A stretch of 64,000 nucleotides of DNA from Brevibacillus choshinensis (GCF_016811915.1 NZ_CP069127.1:3013001-3077000), one strand, 5' to 3'; shown: positions 19,291 to 28,183, counted from the stretch's first letter. The notes: generated by a model not told the origin, from the letters alone. Translations and numbers: made by a program.

Positions 19291-20514
19291 TCAATATGCG
19301 CGCCGCTGCCAATCACGACTGCGAACTCGCTTGATCCGACGAGAACGGCTCACCGTATAGGCGAGCATGAAAAGATTCAATCCGAGCCATACAAACAACA
19401 ACCCATATTCCACAACGGGATGCTCTCTCATTGCTTGGGCGGTTGCTGAGGTTCGTTCCTGCTCCGGGCCAGGCGGAGGATCATGGCGAAGCAGCGGATA
19501 GGTGATTTGTAGATCGCCTGCTTGAACAGACAAATGACCGTCATCCGTTAGCTCGACAAGTGGCTCTGTCCCTATCGGAGCGGTCGCAAACAGCTTGTCC
19601 ACTGTCGTATACGTAATCACAGCATCGTTTCCTGGCACGGCTGCCTGCGTATACGCTTTACCCGAAGGCGCCACTTCCTTGGTCTCAAAATGAGCAAACC
19701 CGTAGTCGAGCATCTTTGTGACATCTTTGTAGGCATATGCACTTGCTCCAGCTTTCATGGTCACGGCAATGAACTCCGTATTCCCCCGCTTGGCAGAACC
19801 GACGAGTGTATGCATGGCTTGATCGGTAAATCCGTTTTTAATCCCGGTCGCGCCTTCGTAGTCACGCAGCAATTTATTGTGGTTAATCAGCTCGGACTTC
19901 CATTCCTTTCCGTCCCAAGGCAGCCGATTCGTCCCTACAATTTCTCGAAAGATGGGATTCGTCATCGCATAACGTGCAATTTTCGCCATATCGGAAGCTG
20001 TGGTGTAATGATTCGGATCGTGCAGGCCGTGGGCGTTCGCGAAATGCGTCTCTGTTACGCCTACCTTTTCCTGCAAATAGGCATTCAGCTCTTCTGCAAA
20101 ATGTTCGGTGGTCTGGCTCATGTGCTCTGCAATGGCAGTCGCCGCATCGTTTCCTGAATGCATCAGAAGTCCGTATTCCAGTTTGCGCAACGGAACCTGC
20201 TCGCCTTCTCCCAGGTATACGCGAGTTCCTTCTTCATATCTTGCCTTTTTGGAGACGGTGACAATATCGTCAGGATTCCCTTTTTCGATCGCATAGATAC
20301 CGGTTGCAATCTTCGTGATACTTGCTGGATACAGCTTTTCATGAGGGTTCTTTTCAAACAGGACTTGTCCGGTTGTCGCATCAATCAAAATCGCTGACTC
20401 TCCGCTCAGTGCATCAGGTGAAAGTGTTGACGCATCTTCAGTATAGGCCTTAGGTATGCCAGGGCTCCAAAGAGCCGTGACCACAACGAGAAGGTACGTG
20501 AGAAGAAAACGCAT
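19291..20514 (-). CDS. D-alanyl-D-alanine carboxypeptidase (peptidase S11)
   Basis: This 407-residue secreted penicillin-binding protein trims the terminal D-Ala of muropeptide stems. A signal peptide (about 1-22) is followed by the S11 domain with S65-x-x-K68 (SITK), S120-G121-N122 and K226-N227-G228. A C-terminal hydrophobic helix (about 370-392) and a basic tail (SRSRRIKRVRSR) anchor it to the membrane, unlike the amphipathic anchor of DacA. The third motif reads KNG rather than the usual KTG. GGAAAGGA precedes the ATG. It lies 68 bases after the (p)ppGpp synthetase gene and may be read through from it. The specific DacA/DacF role is not clear. Confidence 0.88.
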   Translation of the reverse strand: MRFLLTYLLVVVTALWSPGIPKAYTEDASTLSPDALSGESAILIDATTGQVLFEKNPHEKLYPASITKIATGIYAIEKGNPDDIVTVSKKARYEEGTRVYLGEGEQVPLRKLEYGLLMHSGNDAATAIAEHMSQTTEHFAEELNAYLQEKVGVTETHFANAHGLHDPNHYTTASDMAKIARYAMTNPIFREIVGTNRLPWDGKEWKSELINHNKLLRDYEGATGIKNGFTDQAMHTLVGSAKRGNTEFIAVTMKAGASAYAYKDVTKMLDYGFAHFETKEVAPSGKAYTQAAVPGNDAVITYTTVDKLFATAPIGTEPLVELTDDGHLSVQAGDLQITYPLLRHDPPPGPEQERTSATAQAMREHPVVEYGLLFVWLGLNLFMLAYTVSRSRRIKRVRSRDWQRRAY

Positions 20515-20582
20515 GTTAGTCTATATCCTTTCCATACTTTATCGCGCTTTTACATGTGGCTTAAGCTCCTAACTATCTTTCC

Positions 20583-21398
20583 CTACCCGAGACGTTTTCC
20601 TAACAGATCGTAGATCATTTTGAACTTCGGATTGTCTGCGAAGGCCTCTTCAAACCCTCGGACATGCTCCCGATACAAGGCCGAAGCCGCTTCCAGATCC
20701 TGCTTCACATACAGCTGGAAAATTTCTTCCAGCTTGTCTTCGAGGGTCGTATCTACCTCTGCTGGGGTCAAAATTTCCTGACGCAGGTTATTCATCAAAA
20801 TGTCCAACTGATGGGTAATGACGGAAGCTTCCTGCAGCTGCACCCATACATTTTCCGGAATGTTTCCTGCGTATTTGTAACGCAATTCATGCTCATTCGT
20901 CGCCCAGAAATTCATTCCCAGTGTCCGGATTTGAATCTCGCAAAACAAGTTGATTTTTTCACTGCCATGATAAACCGTGTAGGATGCAATCATATGGATG
21001 CTGCGGTAACCCGAATCTTTCGGCGATGCAATGTAGTCCTTGATATCGTGAATGACGATATCTTCCCGTTCCTGGAGCAGCTGCTGCACTTCACGAACGT
21101 CGTCCACATAACGGCAAACGATTCGCAGCCCCGCGATGTCGGATACTTCCCGCGCGACAGCCTCCTGCCAATTTGCATCCTGAAAATCAATGCCTTTTTC
21201 TTTTGCTTTTTTCATCAAGCTGTCCACTTTTTTTACCCGACCCACGACAAACTCAATGGGCGAATAACGTCCGCTTTTTTGAAAGCCGTATTTGATTCCT
21301 TTCAGCTTCAGCTTTAATTCATCTACTGCCTGCTCATAAGGTGCCAAGAAATGAACCATATTGTTCAAAACCTTACTTGGCACGGTTGAGATTTTCAT
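20583..21398 (-). CDS. small alarmone synthetase (RelA/SpoT-domain GTP pyrophosphokinase)
   Basis: The 271-residue protein has only a RelA/SpoT synthetase domain. It transfers pyrophosphate from ATP to GDP/GTP to make (p)ppGpp. Visible motifs: GRVKKVDSLMKKAKEKG (ATP contact), DIAGLRIVCRYVDDV, DSGYRSIHMI (G-loop) and CEIQIRTLGMNFWA. No HD hydrolase, TGS or ACT domain, so it belongs to the SAS class (YjbM/YwaC type). The ATG at 21398 has GAGAGGTG 7 bases upstream; the longer frame overlaps the M23 gene. It starts 16 bases after the M23 peptidase, suggesting co-transcription. Confidence 0.92.
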   Translation of the reverse strand: MKISTVPSKVLNNMVHFLAPYEQAVDELKLKLKGIKYGFQKSGRYSPIEFVVGRVKKVDSLMKKAKEKGIDFQDANWQEAVAREVSDIAGLRIVCRYVDDVREVQQLLQEREDIVIHDIKDYIASPKDSGYRSIHMIASYTVYHGSEKINLFCEIQIRTLGMNFWATNEHELRYKYAGNIPENVWVQLQEASVITHQLDILMNNLRQEILTPAEVDTTLEDKLEEIFQLYVKQDLEAASALYREHVRGFEEAFADNPKFKMIYDLLGKRLG

Positions 21399-21414
21399 GA
21401 TTTCACACCTCTCA

Positions 21415-22293
21415 TTACTTCCATTGGAAAGGTGATGCCTCAAAAAAAGGCTGCGGGTTCACGTAGGTGTTCCCGATCAACATTCCATAATGCAAATGGG
21501 GACCCGTGGAGAACCCGGTGGTACCCATACGCCCGATCACCTGTCCCTGCTTGACTTCCTGTCCCGCTTTTACCTCCAGCTTGGACATGTGTGCGTAAAT
21601 CGAAAAAACATTCAATCCGTGGTCGATGATGATGGTATTGCCCGTTAAGTACAAGGAATCAGCAAGAACTACTTTCCCGTTGTTGCTGGCCCAGATCGGC
21701 GTTCCTGTTTTGTTTGCGATGTCGATCGCCGAGTGCCTGTTGGCCGGAACACCGTTCACGACTCGTTGATAGCCAAAAGGAGTCGTCAAAGTTCCCACAG
21801 CTGGTTGTTTGAATGGTCCCGTAAAATAAGGGACTTGCGCCGATTTGGAGCGGGCGGCGTTGATTTTCTTTTGGTCTGCGTTAATCCGGTTCGTATCTTG
21901 TCGCATCTGTTCCATTTGCTTGCTGACGGTAAGAACGTCTACAGCAAACTTTTTGGACTTGATCGTCAACGGGATCGTCAGCTTTTTATCGGCGGTCTGG
22001 ATTTGATAGGCACCTGGTTTGGCATTGAAGGGAATGGGAATAAATCGGCTGTACTCTCCCTGGGAAGGCTGCAGGCGATATGTCTGTGGGAAGAGTGTCA
22101 CCGATTGCGCACGATTACTTCGCACCAAAATAACGTCGCCTGGGTACGTGATGCCAGGCATCACGGCTAGAGGCGGCTGCTGCTTTTGAAACTGAACGTG
22201 TACTTCCTCCATGATTTCTTTGCCGTATGTGCTTGTCCCGGACGCGAGTGTCAGGGCAGCGATCAGCATGAAACCGACCATCGATTGTAACAT
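21415..22293 (-). CDS. M23-family peptidoglycan endopeptidase, secreted
   Basis: The 292-residue protein has an N-terminal signal peptide (MLQSMVGFMLIAALTLASG), an all-beta N-terminal domain (about 25-130), a short helical linker (about 120-145) and a C-terminal LytM/M23 domain. The zinc site is visible as RHSAIDIA, SIYAHM and GPHLHYG. Such enzymes cut peptide cross-bridges of the wall. AGGAGGG lies 7 bases before the ATG at 22293. All metal ligands are present, so it is likely active. It leads an apparent operon with the alarmone synthetase. Sporulation M23 proteins such as SpoIIQ look different; a vegetative or spore role cannot be told. Confidence 0.88.
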   Translation of the reverse strand: MLQSMVGFMLIAALTLASGTSTYGKEIMEEVHVQFQKQQPPLAVMPGITYPGDVILVRSNRAQSVTLFPQTYRLQPSQGEYSRFIPIPFNAKPGAYQIQTADKKLTIPLTIKSKKFAVDVLTVSKQMEQMRQDTNRINADQKKINAARSKSAQVPYFTGPFKQPAVGTLTTPFGYQRVVNGVPANRHSAIDIANKTGTPIWASNNGKVVLADSLYLTGNTIIIDHGLNVFSIYAHMSKLEVKAGQEVKQGQVIGRMGTTGFSTGPHLHYGMLIGNTYVNPQPFFEASPFQWK

Positions 22294-22344
22294 TGCCGTT
22301 CCCTCCTATTTTCCAGTATAACAAAAGAGTCTGCGAAAGGAAAA

Positions 22345-22374
22345 AGAAAAAGAAGGCTGGAAAGCAAGCCTTCT
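22345..22374 (-). terminator. terminator of the 85-residue gene
   Basis: AGAAGGCT pairs with AGCCTTCT (8 bp, 8-base loop) and is followed on the minus strand by a T-rich tract. It lies 10 bases after the stop at 22384. Confidence 0.75.
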
Positions 22375-22383
22375 CCAATCTCC

Positions 22384-22641
22384 TTACAGCTTTTTGGTAT
22401 AGTCAGCCATCATATCCATAATCGATTGCACGCCGTTTAGCATTTCACTTGCACGCTTCGTTTTTTGGGAGATGGTGTCAAAATCGAGTTTGCCTTTTTT
22501 GCGATCGTTCCACTTTTTAAAAAGTTCTTCAGCCGCACTTGGATTACTGCGAACGGACTCGACTCGTGCCTGGTCTTCCTTGAGCCACGCCTCGAATTCA
22601 GGATGGTCCTTCAATAAGCGTTTCACTTCTTTTCGTTTCAT
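22384..22641 (-). CDS. small helical protein, 85 residues, unknown (possibly YlbD-like)
   Basis: The ATG at 22641 has GGGGAGG 9 bases upstream. The product begins MKRKEVKRLLKDHPEFEAW, is charged and predicted helical, and ends in EMLNGVQSIMDMMADYTKKL. There is no signal peptide or membrane helix. The HPEFEAWLKEDQARVESVRSN segment and length recall YlbD-like putative coat proteins, but the match is weak. It sits next to an SASP gene on the same strand, each with its own terminator. I treat it as a conserved-looking hypothetical protein that could be spore-related. Confidence 0.7.
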   Translation of the reverse strand: MKRKEVKRLLKDHPEFEAWLKEDQARVESVRSNPSAAEELFKKWNDRKKGKLDFDTISQKTKRASEMLNGVQSIMDMMADYTKKL

Positions 22642-22785
22642 CCGCGGACGCCTCCCCTCTGGTGTACAAACGTACATAGTTATTTGTTCGTTACACCATA
22701 TGACTAGTCCGCGAATGTGCTTGTGTGTTTGCACTATGTATGGAAAGAAAGGGCGTTTCCCACAGGCCTAATTGGTCCACAATAG

Positions 22786-22812
22786 AGAAAGGCCCCAGCG
22801 AGGGACCTTTCT
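22786..22812 (-). terminator. terminator of the SASP gene
   Basis: An 11-bp stem (AGAAAGGTCCC with GGGGCCTTTCT, one G-T pair) and a 5-base loop, 36 bases after the SASP stop. Confidence 0.7.
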
Positions 22813-22847
22813 TCATCCAGCTATTTACTTGTGATGAAGCGCGTGGC

Positions 22848-23048
22848 TTAGCGACCTGCCATTTGCGATTCCGCGAAGCTCACCAGACGCTTGGTGATTT
22901 CTCCACCAACAGAACCGTTTTGACGAGAAGTTGTGTCTGGTCCGAGATTTACACCAAATTCAGATGCAATCTCATACTTCAGTTGATCCAGAGCTTGGTT
23001 CGCTTGAGGAACGAGCAGATTGTTGGTTCCACCTTGGTTGTTAGCCAT
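22848..23048 (-). CDS. alpha/beta-type small acid-soluble spore protein
   Basis: The 66-residue protein has the hallmarks of alpha/beta-type SASPs that coat spore DNA and protect it from UV and heat: [23 protein letters not shown] near the start and [17 protein letters not shown] near the end. The germination protease GPR would cut within EIASEF. GGGAGG lies about 8 bases before the ATG at 23048. Expression should be in the forespore under sigma-G; I could not point to a convincing sigma-G box. It is divergent from the 5'-3' exonuclease gene. Confidence 0.96.
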   Translation of the reverse strand: MANNQGGTNNLLVPQANQALDQLKYEIASEFGVNLGPDTTSRQNGSVGGEITKRLVSFAESQMAGR

Positions 23049-23249
23049 GATTGATTCCTCCCAACGCGTTTTTTCTTCCAGGACGGGGTTGAACCGTCAG
23101 CGTTTGCTTCCCGCCGGCCGGGACCGGAAGATGATAATTGGTGCGAAAGTTGTTTGATTGACCTCTCGTGGTACTATCATCCCACGACAGCTGGGAGCCA
23201 TACGCACTTTTTGAATTGTAAAATCTGACAGGGACCAGAATGCCCTGTA

Positions 23250-23258
23250 TGCTATAAT
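23250..23258 (+). promoter_or_regulatory. extended -10 of the exonuclease gene
   Basis: TGCTATAAT: a consensus -10 (23253-23258) with the TG extension, 35 bases before the GTG start. No good -35 lies at 16-18 bases, which an extended -10 can do without. Confidence 0.5.
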
Positions 23259-23293
23259 GTTGCATAGAGTTGGATATGAGAGGGGCTTTGCAA

Positions 23294-24172
23294 GTGAGTC
23301 AACACGGAAAAGTACTGCTCATTGATGGGATGAGCTTTTTATTTCGCGCGTTTTACGGTTCTGCCTGGGGAGGAGCTTACCGACAAACCTCGACCGGTGT
23401 GTACACCAACGCCGTCTATGGCTTTACGAAAATGATGCTGGACTACGCGGAATTGGTAAAGCCGACCCATCTGATCGTGGGGTGGGATGTCGCTTCCCGA
23501 GAATCCCTCGTCCGAAGTCAGTGGTACGATGGCTACAAATCGAATCGCCAAGCTGCCCCCGAAGAACTGATCCCCCAATTTGATTTGGTCAAAGAAGTGA
23601 CGGATGCATTTTCCATCCCGAATCTGGGGTGTCCAGGCTATGAAGGGGATGATGTTCTGGGCACACTAAGCACCAATCTATCATCAGAAGGTTATCAAGT
23701 CGTAATCGCGACCGGAGACTACGACAGCCTGCAGCTGGTATCGGATATGGTCAGCGTGAAGATCCTGAAAAACGGCGGCAAACACGAGCATTACAATCCT
23801 GCGAGCCTTCTCACCCTCCGCGGCATCTCGCCTGAGCAAGTGGTGGACGTGAAGGCGCTTATGGGCGATACGTCTGACTGTATTCCGGGCTGTCCGGGAA
23901 TCGGGGAGAAAACAGCCACGAAGCTGATTACCGAGCATGGCGATCTGGACCGGTTATATTTGAACCTGAACGCTTGCACGCCAAAAATGCGCGGCAAGCT
24001 GGAAGAACACCGTGACCAAGTCTACCTGAGCCAAAAGCTGGCAACGATTATTCGCGACGTACCGATTGAATACTCGATCGAGGCAGCGACATGGGAATAC
24101 GATCGAGCGGTTGTCCGTGATAAATTTGAAGAACTCGAATTTGGCCGCACGATGGCAAGCAGAGTCGGCTAA
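23294..24172 (+). CDS. 5'-3' exonuclease (PolA N-terminal-type flap nuclease)
   Basis: The 292-residue FEN-family nuclease removes 5' flaps and RNA primers, as the stand-alone counterpart of the PolA N-terminal domain (YpcP/ExoIX type). It has LLIDGMSFLFRAFYG, the helical-arch YDGYKSNRQAAPEEL, acidic metal sites GYEGDDVLGTL and TGDYDSLQL, and the helix-hairpin-helix GDTSDCIPGCPGIGEKTA with K+ and DNA contacts. GAGAGGGG lies 8 bases before the GTG at 23294; earlier in-frame TTG and ATG codons fall on or before this site. It is followed 16 bases later by a DUF3052/OmdA-type gene, likely in one transcript. Confidence 0.92.
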   Translation: MSQHGKVLLIDGMSFLFRAFYGSAWGGAYRQTSTGVYTNAVYGFTKMMLDYAELVKPTHLIVGWDVASRESLVRSQWYDGYKSNRQAAPEELIPQFDLVKEVTDAFSIPNLGCPGYEGDDVLGTLSTNLSSEGYQVVIATGDYDSLQLVSDMVSVKILKNGGKHEHYNPASLLTLRGISPEQVVDVKALMGDTSDCIPGCPGIGEKTATKLITEHGDLDRLYLNLNACTPKMRGKLEEHRDQVYLSQKLATIIRDVPIEYSIEAATWEYDRAVVRDKFEELEFGRTMASRVG

Positions 24173-24188
24173 AGCGAGGTGAATGGCT

Positions 24189-24863
24189 ATGAATGCGGAT
24201 ATCGCCAAAAAATTGCGATGGAAGCCAGGGATGCGTTTCCTGATACTGAACCCATCCGAGGAAGCATGGAGCTTATTCTCATCAGGCTACGAGGATGCCT
24301 CCCCCGTTGTTTCCCATGAGCCTCTTTCACAGGGGGCTGGGGCTGGTTCCTTTGATCTCGTTCTTTTGTATGTGAGTAGCGCTGCAGAGCTTGCTGAATG
24401 GTCTTCTGCGGCTTTGTCCGCCGTTTCCAGCGATGGTTTGCTCTGGGTCGCCTATCCAAAGAAAACGTCCAAAATCAAAACAGATATTCATCGTGATCAA
24501 GGCTGGGAGCCCATCAGCGAGGCTGGTTGGGAGGGCGTTGCACTGGTATCCCTCGACGAGACATGGTCAGCGATGCGTTTTCGTCCGGCCGAGAAGGTGA
24601 AAAAACCTCGAGCTGCGCGTGTAAAGGAAGAGAAGCCTGTGTCATCTTCTGCGGAACGAATCGTCGTGGTGCCTGAGGATTTGCAAGCCGAGCTGGACAA
24701 GCAAGAGCAAGCCAAGCAATTTTTTGATCGGCTGGCTTACACCCATCGCAAGGAGTATGTGCGGTGGATTACAGAAGCCAAACGCCCAGAGACTCGTGCC
24801 GGTCGAATCACCAAGACCCTCGAGCGGTTGAATCAGGGCATCAAAAACCCGTTTGTCAAATAG
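24189..24863 (+). CDS. DUF3052-like domain fused to YdeI/OmdA-type domain
   Basis: The 224-residue protein has two parts. Residues 1-135 resemble DUF3052 proteins: LRWKPGMRFLILNPSEEAW, GLLWVAYPKKTSKIKTD and VSLDETWSAMRF. A charged linker (about 137-158) leads to a C-terminal domain of the YdeI/OmpD-associated (OmdA) kind: VVVPEDLQAELDKQ, AKQFFDRLAYTHRKEYVRW and EAKRPETRAGRITKTLE. Neither domain has a well-defined biochemical role. The ATG at 24189 sits 7 bases after GAGGTG; an ATG two codons earlier is too close. It is coupled to the exonuclease gene and ends at a strong bidirectional terminator. Confidence 0.78.
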   Translation: MNADIAKKLRWKPGMRFLILNPSEEAWSLFSSGYEDASPVVSHEPLSQGAGAGSFDLVLLYVSSAAELAEWSSAALSAVSSDGLLWVAYPKKTSKIKTDIHRDQGWEPISEAGWEGVALVSLDETWSAMRFRPAEKVKKPRAARVKEEKPVSSSAERIVVVPEDLQAELDKQEQAKQFFDRLAYTHRKEYVRWITEAKRPETRAGRITKTLERLNQGIKNPFVK

Positions 24864-24870
24864 CAGATAC

Positions 24871-24922
24871 AAAAAAGACGGCAGCCTCGGAGCGATAAAA
24901 AACTCCGGACTGCCGCTTTTTT
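24871..24922. terminator. bidirectional terminator
   Basis: CGGCAG (24879-24884) pairs with CTGCCG (24910-24915), with an inner CCTCGGAG/CTCCGG helix. T-runs flank it on both strands, so it can serve both the OmdA-type gene and the VWA gene that ends at 24921. Confidence 0.8.
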
Positions 24923-26633
24923 ATGTCTGGAATACATCCAATAGCATCCCTGACGTCTGCTCCTGATCTGTTTCCCATGAAGTCGCAAAGCGCACCCGAT
25001 GAGAAACGCCTAAAATATCGTACGTTTGAACCAGATGCTGACGGGCAGAGCCGATGATGAGACTGTGCAGGCGCACTTGCTTTCTTTTTCCCAGATCTGC
25101 CAACTGATCCTGAACATACGGCGATATGCCGCCGACCCCGTCCGTTACCATGACGAAATCTGCGCCGCGAAGAGCACTGTCCTCATTCACCAGCTCGATT
25201 CCCCGCTTCATGGGAGAATCGAAGTGCGTGCCCCCACCGAATGCCATCTGGGCCAAGCCGTAAAAGGCGGGCCAGTCCGGCTTCTTGTAGGATATGGCTT
25301 GCTCCCGCAGTTCTCCCTTTGCACCAAAGAGCAGGAGGACGAAGTTGCGTTTTTCGAGCATGGCGAGTGCTGCGAAGGTCATGACGAAAATCTGGGCCAG
25401 TCGAAGCTTTGGCCCCCGCATCGAGTGTGACGTGTCCAGCATACAAATGACTGGTCCTTTCGGAGGCTCCTCCACCCAGCCCGAGGTATCGTACGTCATG
25501 AGCTTTTGCTCGACCCATTTGAGCATAAAGTACGTTTCGTAATCCGGATCCGCAAGCAATACCGCCTCCCCGGGCAGCATGTGCGCTATGTCTCCGGATT
25601 GGCGCAGATCGTAGTACTCTTCAGGCAGTTGCTTGGTACGCATTTCTTTGCGTTTGACGCGAAACTGGCGGACATTGCGCCCGATTTCGGCTAAAAACGA
25701 GAGCAAATCCGGATGGCGCTTCAGTTTTTCAACCCATTTCAGATACTGCTCAAAGCTTTGCCGGCGCAGCTTGCCCAGCTCATGTCCCCAGCTCCGATTG
25801 GCAAAGCGCTGGCTAGCAGTAAACAGTTCATCGACGAACAAGGTGTCGAGATCTTCTTGGGAAAGCGATTGTTTGAGAGACTGCTCCAGCCATTGGCCCA
25901 GTTCACTTTCAAAGGCTGCAATGGCTTCCTTTTCCTGCCGCACTAGACGCTCCAGCTGTTTCTCCCTCTGACCCAGCTCTTCTTCCAGCTTTTTCACCTT
26001 TTGCAAAAGCTTGGTGCGCTTGGTGAATTGGACAGCCATTTCTTCACGCAGTTGGGAAATCTTCTCCTGCAAGGATTGAACCTCGGCTCGAACCAGTGGT
26101 TTCGTGTCCAATGCCTCCTGCTTGTCCTCCACCATTCGCTTCCCCTGCTGCAGGGTATACCCCACGAGCGCAAGCTTCGCGACTTGCTTTTCAGACAGGA
26201 GCTCGGACAGTCTGGCTTCCTGGCTCCCTTCTTGGCCCTGCTTTTCCTTCAGACCCGCAACCAGCGGCGAGAGCTTCTGATCTTTTTCTCGCTGCTGAAC
26301 TTCCTCCGCAAAGGTCTCTGTCAGCCAAAGCAAGGCTTTGATGGCTGTCTTGAAAGCCGCGCTCTCCTGCCCGACCGTTCGCGGATGAATCATTTTGGTA
26401 AAGTACTGCTTCATCAGTGTGCGAATCATCCAATGGTGAAACGGAGTGGCCTCTTGAGTCAGATCGACTTCCGGTTTCTCCAGGTAAAAGACAAAAAAGA
26501 AATCGGCAAACAGCTCCAGTTCAAACCATGGCGCACGTGCCTTTGCTTCCTCTACCCATTCCTGAGCCGTACGGGACGAGGCGAGATATGTATCAAACAA
26601 ATACCGGTCCACGCGACTGGCACGTATGATCAT
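24921..26633 (-). CDS. VWA-domain protein, ViaA-like partner of the MoxR/RavA ATPase
   Basis: The 570-residue protein has a long, mostly helical N-terminal part with a strong coiled coil (about 185-245, rich in E/K/Q) and a C-terminal von Willebrand A domain (about 395-570). The MIDAS metal site is intact: D-x-S-x-S as MLDTSHSM, the Thr in GGGTHFD and the Asp in MVTDGVGG. This is the layout of ViaA, which works with the AAA+ ATPase RavA in chaperone-like remodelling of membrane or stress complexes. The ATG at 26633 follows GGGGGTGGTG. It lies 12 bases after the ATPase gene, so the pair is an operon. ViaA of E. coli is about 480 residues; this one is longer, mostly in the coiled coil. Confidence 0.82.
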   Translation of the reverse strand: MIIRASRVDRYLFDTYLASSRTAQEWVEEAKARAPWFELELFADFFFVFYLEKPEVDLTQEATPFHHWMIRTLMKQYFTKMIHPRTVGQESAAFKTAIKALLWLTETFAEEVQQREKDQKLSPLVAGLKEKQGQEGSQEARLSELLSEKQVAKLALVGYTLQQGKRMVEDKQEALDTKPLVRAEVQSLQEKISQLREEMAVQFTKRTKLLQKVKKLEEELGQREKQLERLVRQEKEAIAAFESELGQWLEQSLKQSLSQEDLDTLFVDELFTASQRFANRSWGHELGKLRRQSFEQYLKWVEKLKRHPDLLSFLAEIGRNVRQFRVKRKEMRTKQLPEEYYDLRQSGDIAHMLPGEAVLLADPDYETYFMLKWVEQKLMTYDTSGWVEEPPKGPVICMLDTSHSMRGPKLRLAQIFVMTFAALAMLEKRNFVLLLFGAKGELREQAISYKKPDWPAFYGLAQMAFGGGTHFDSPMKRGIELVNEDSALRGADFVMVTDGVGGISPYVQDQLADLGKRKQVRLHSLIIGSARQHLVQTYDILGVSHRVRFATSWETDQEQTSGMLLDVFQT

Positions 26634-26645
26634 GCTCACCACCCC

Positions 26646-27947
26646 CTACAGCGTATAATCGTACTCCGTGCCGGCGATCTCCTGATCAAACACCGTGCGG
26701 AACGTTTTCTGGAGCTGCTGGAGAATGCGTTCCCCTTCGATGCGCAGATACGCGTATTTCACGGTGTATTTTTCCGGATTATGTATCAAACGGTTCTTTT
26801 CAAATATGTAGCCGGGCAAATCTTGCTCCCGCTTTTGCCATTGCAGCAGACGATTTCGGAGGTCCCTGGCCGACTCCTCCAGCTCAGCGCGACTCTCTTC
26901 GAGCAGCTGGCGGTTGCGTTCCAAGGCATCCTTCCCCATTTTTGCCCCGACTTCCCGCTTGAACTGATAAGCGTGCAGGTCTGATTCTTTGGACTTCCAT
27001 TTTTCGGCGATCTGACTGAATCTGCGCAACGGCAGGTCATTTTCCAGCTCCGCCTTGAGCATTTCCGTAAACTGATTTTCAAACAGCTCACGCATGACAG
27101 GCAAATCCTCCGGCACATCCCACATCATATGCGGAGTAAAAATCGTATCCCAGATGGCGACCTGCTCGCGGCCGTGCAAGGCAGCAGAGGTTTTCCAGAC
27201 ATGGGCGATCTTGCTCCAGCGGCGATCCGACAGGCGGTATTCCTTGGCTTCCAAATCCTGCTTGACTTTGTACAGGAAATAGATGATGGATTCAGGAATG
27301 GTGACCTGCGCGGCAGCAGATTGGACATCGGTTACGTCGTAAAGGGAAAAGACGACGGGAAGTTCCGTTTTGGGCAAGGAAAACATCTTTTCATAGCTCG
27401 AAGCATGCTGCAAATAGCCGACTTCATAGCGAAAAAGAAAGCGGTCGTACAGCGCTGTCAGCTGCTCGTCATCGTCGGGCAGTTCATTGGATGCGGCAAT
27501 GAGGAATTGCAGCGGAACCTTTTCTTTTTCTCGCCCGTTGAAGTAAATGCGCTCATTCAAGATCGACAGCAGTGCATTCAATATCGCGCTGTTTGCCTTG
27601 AAGATTTCATCTAGAAAGGCAAACTGGGCAGCGGGCAAGTACCCGTCTGTTTTGCGAACGTACTGATCCAGCTTGAGCTGCTGCAGAGAAACAGGTCCAA
27701 AGATTTCATCCGGTGTCGTAAATCGCGTCAACAAATATTCAAACCAATGCTCAGATCCGAACAAATGAGAAACCGCACGTGCAAGCTGCGATTTGGCGGT
27801 ACCCGGCGGGCCGATCAAAAGAGCATTTTCCCCGCTGATCATCCCGAGCATCAAGAGTCGAATCAATTCGCTCCGCTCGAGAAAGCGACGCTCCAAAAGC
27901 TCGATCGCTTGGTCCATTTTTCGTTGGATTGGTGTCGTTGTGTTCAT
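26646..27947 (-). CDS. MoxR-family AAA+ ATPase, RavA-like
   Basis: The 433-residue ATPase has the order of RavA: helical lid start (ERSELIRLLMLGMISGEN), Walker A LLIGPPGTAKSQLARAV, the signature FEYLLTRFTTPDEIFGP, Walker B FAFLDEIFKAN, sensor 1 LIAASNELPDDDEQLTALYDRF, and sensor 2 in the SDRRW segment, with a C-terminal helical part (about 290-433). MoxR proteins act with VWA partners as chaperones. The ATG at 27947 gives the family's usual N terminus but has a poor ribosome site; a GTG at 27989 behind AGGGGGG is the alternative and would add 14 residues. The VWA gene follows after 12 bases. Confidence 0.85.
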   Translation of the reverse strand: MNTTTPIQRKMDQAIELLERRFLERSELIRLLMLGMISGENALLIGPPGTAKSQLARAVSHLFGSEHWFEYLLTRFTTPDEIFGPVSLQQLKLDQYVRKTDGYLPAAQFAFLDEIFKANSAILNALLSILNERIYFNGREKEKVPLQFLIAASNELPDDDEQLTALYDRFLFRYEVGYLQHASSYEKMFSLPKTELPVVFSLYDVTDVQSAAAQVTIPESIIYFLYKVKQDLEAKEYRLSDRRWSKIAHVWKTSAALHGREQVAIWDTIFTPHMMWDVPEDLPVMRELFENQFTEMLKAELENDLPLRRFSQIAEKWKSKESDLHAYQFKREVGAKMGKDALERNRQLLEESRAELEESARDLRNRLLQWQKREQDLPGYIFEKNRLIHNPEKYTVKYAYLRIEGERILQQLQKTFRTVFDQEIAGTEYDYTL

Positions 27948-28183
27948 GGTATGTTGTGCTCGCCCCAATATGTGGAGGTGAGGCAGCACCTGTCCCCCCT
28001 CGTGCTAGGATCCCAAGTATGGATGAAATGGCACTGTCTTCATTAATAGTCGCATACCGCTCTCAAAAATGCCAGTTTCCGAAGCGAACCGCCTGCCTTC
28101 TCCGCTCTCACCCATACTCGCCGTCCCGCATATGGTGTGACATAAGGGATTGTAAACGGAGAAAACAAAAAGGAGGGTTCGCT

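Noticed and set aside
26001-26984. Plus-strand frame of 327 codons, Leu/Phe/Gln-rich
   Set aside because: Antisense to the coiled-coil part of the VWA gene and the end of ravA; composition mirrors the E/K/Q-rich coding strand.
27929-28183. 85-codon extension of the permease at its 5' end
   Set aside because: No start signal, overlaps ravA on the other strand, hydrophilic; a strong ribosome site precedes the ATG at 28184.
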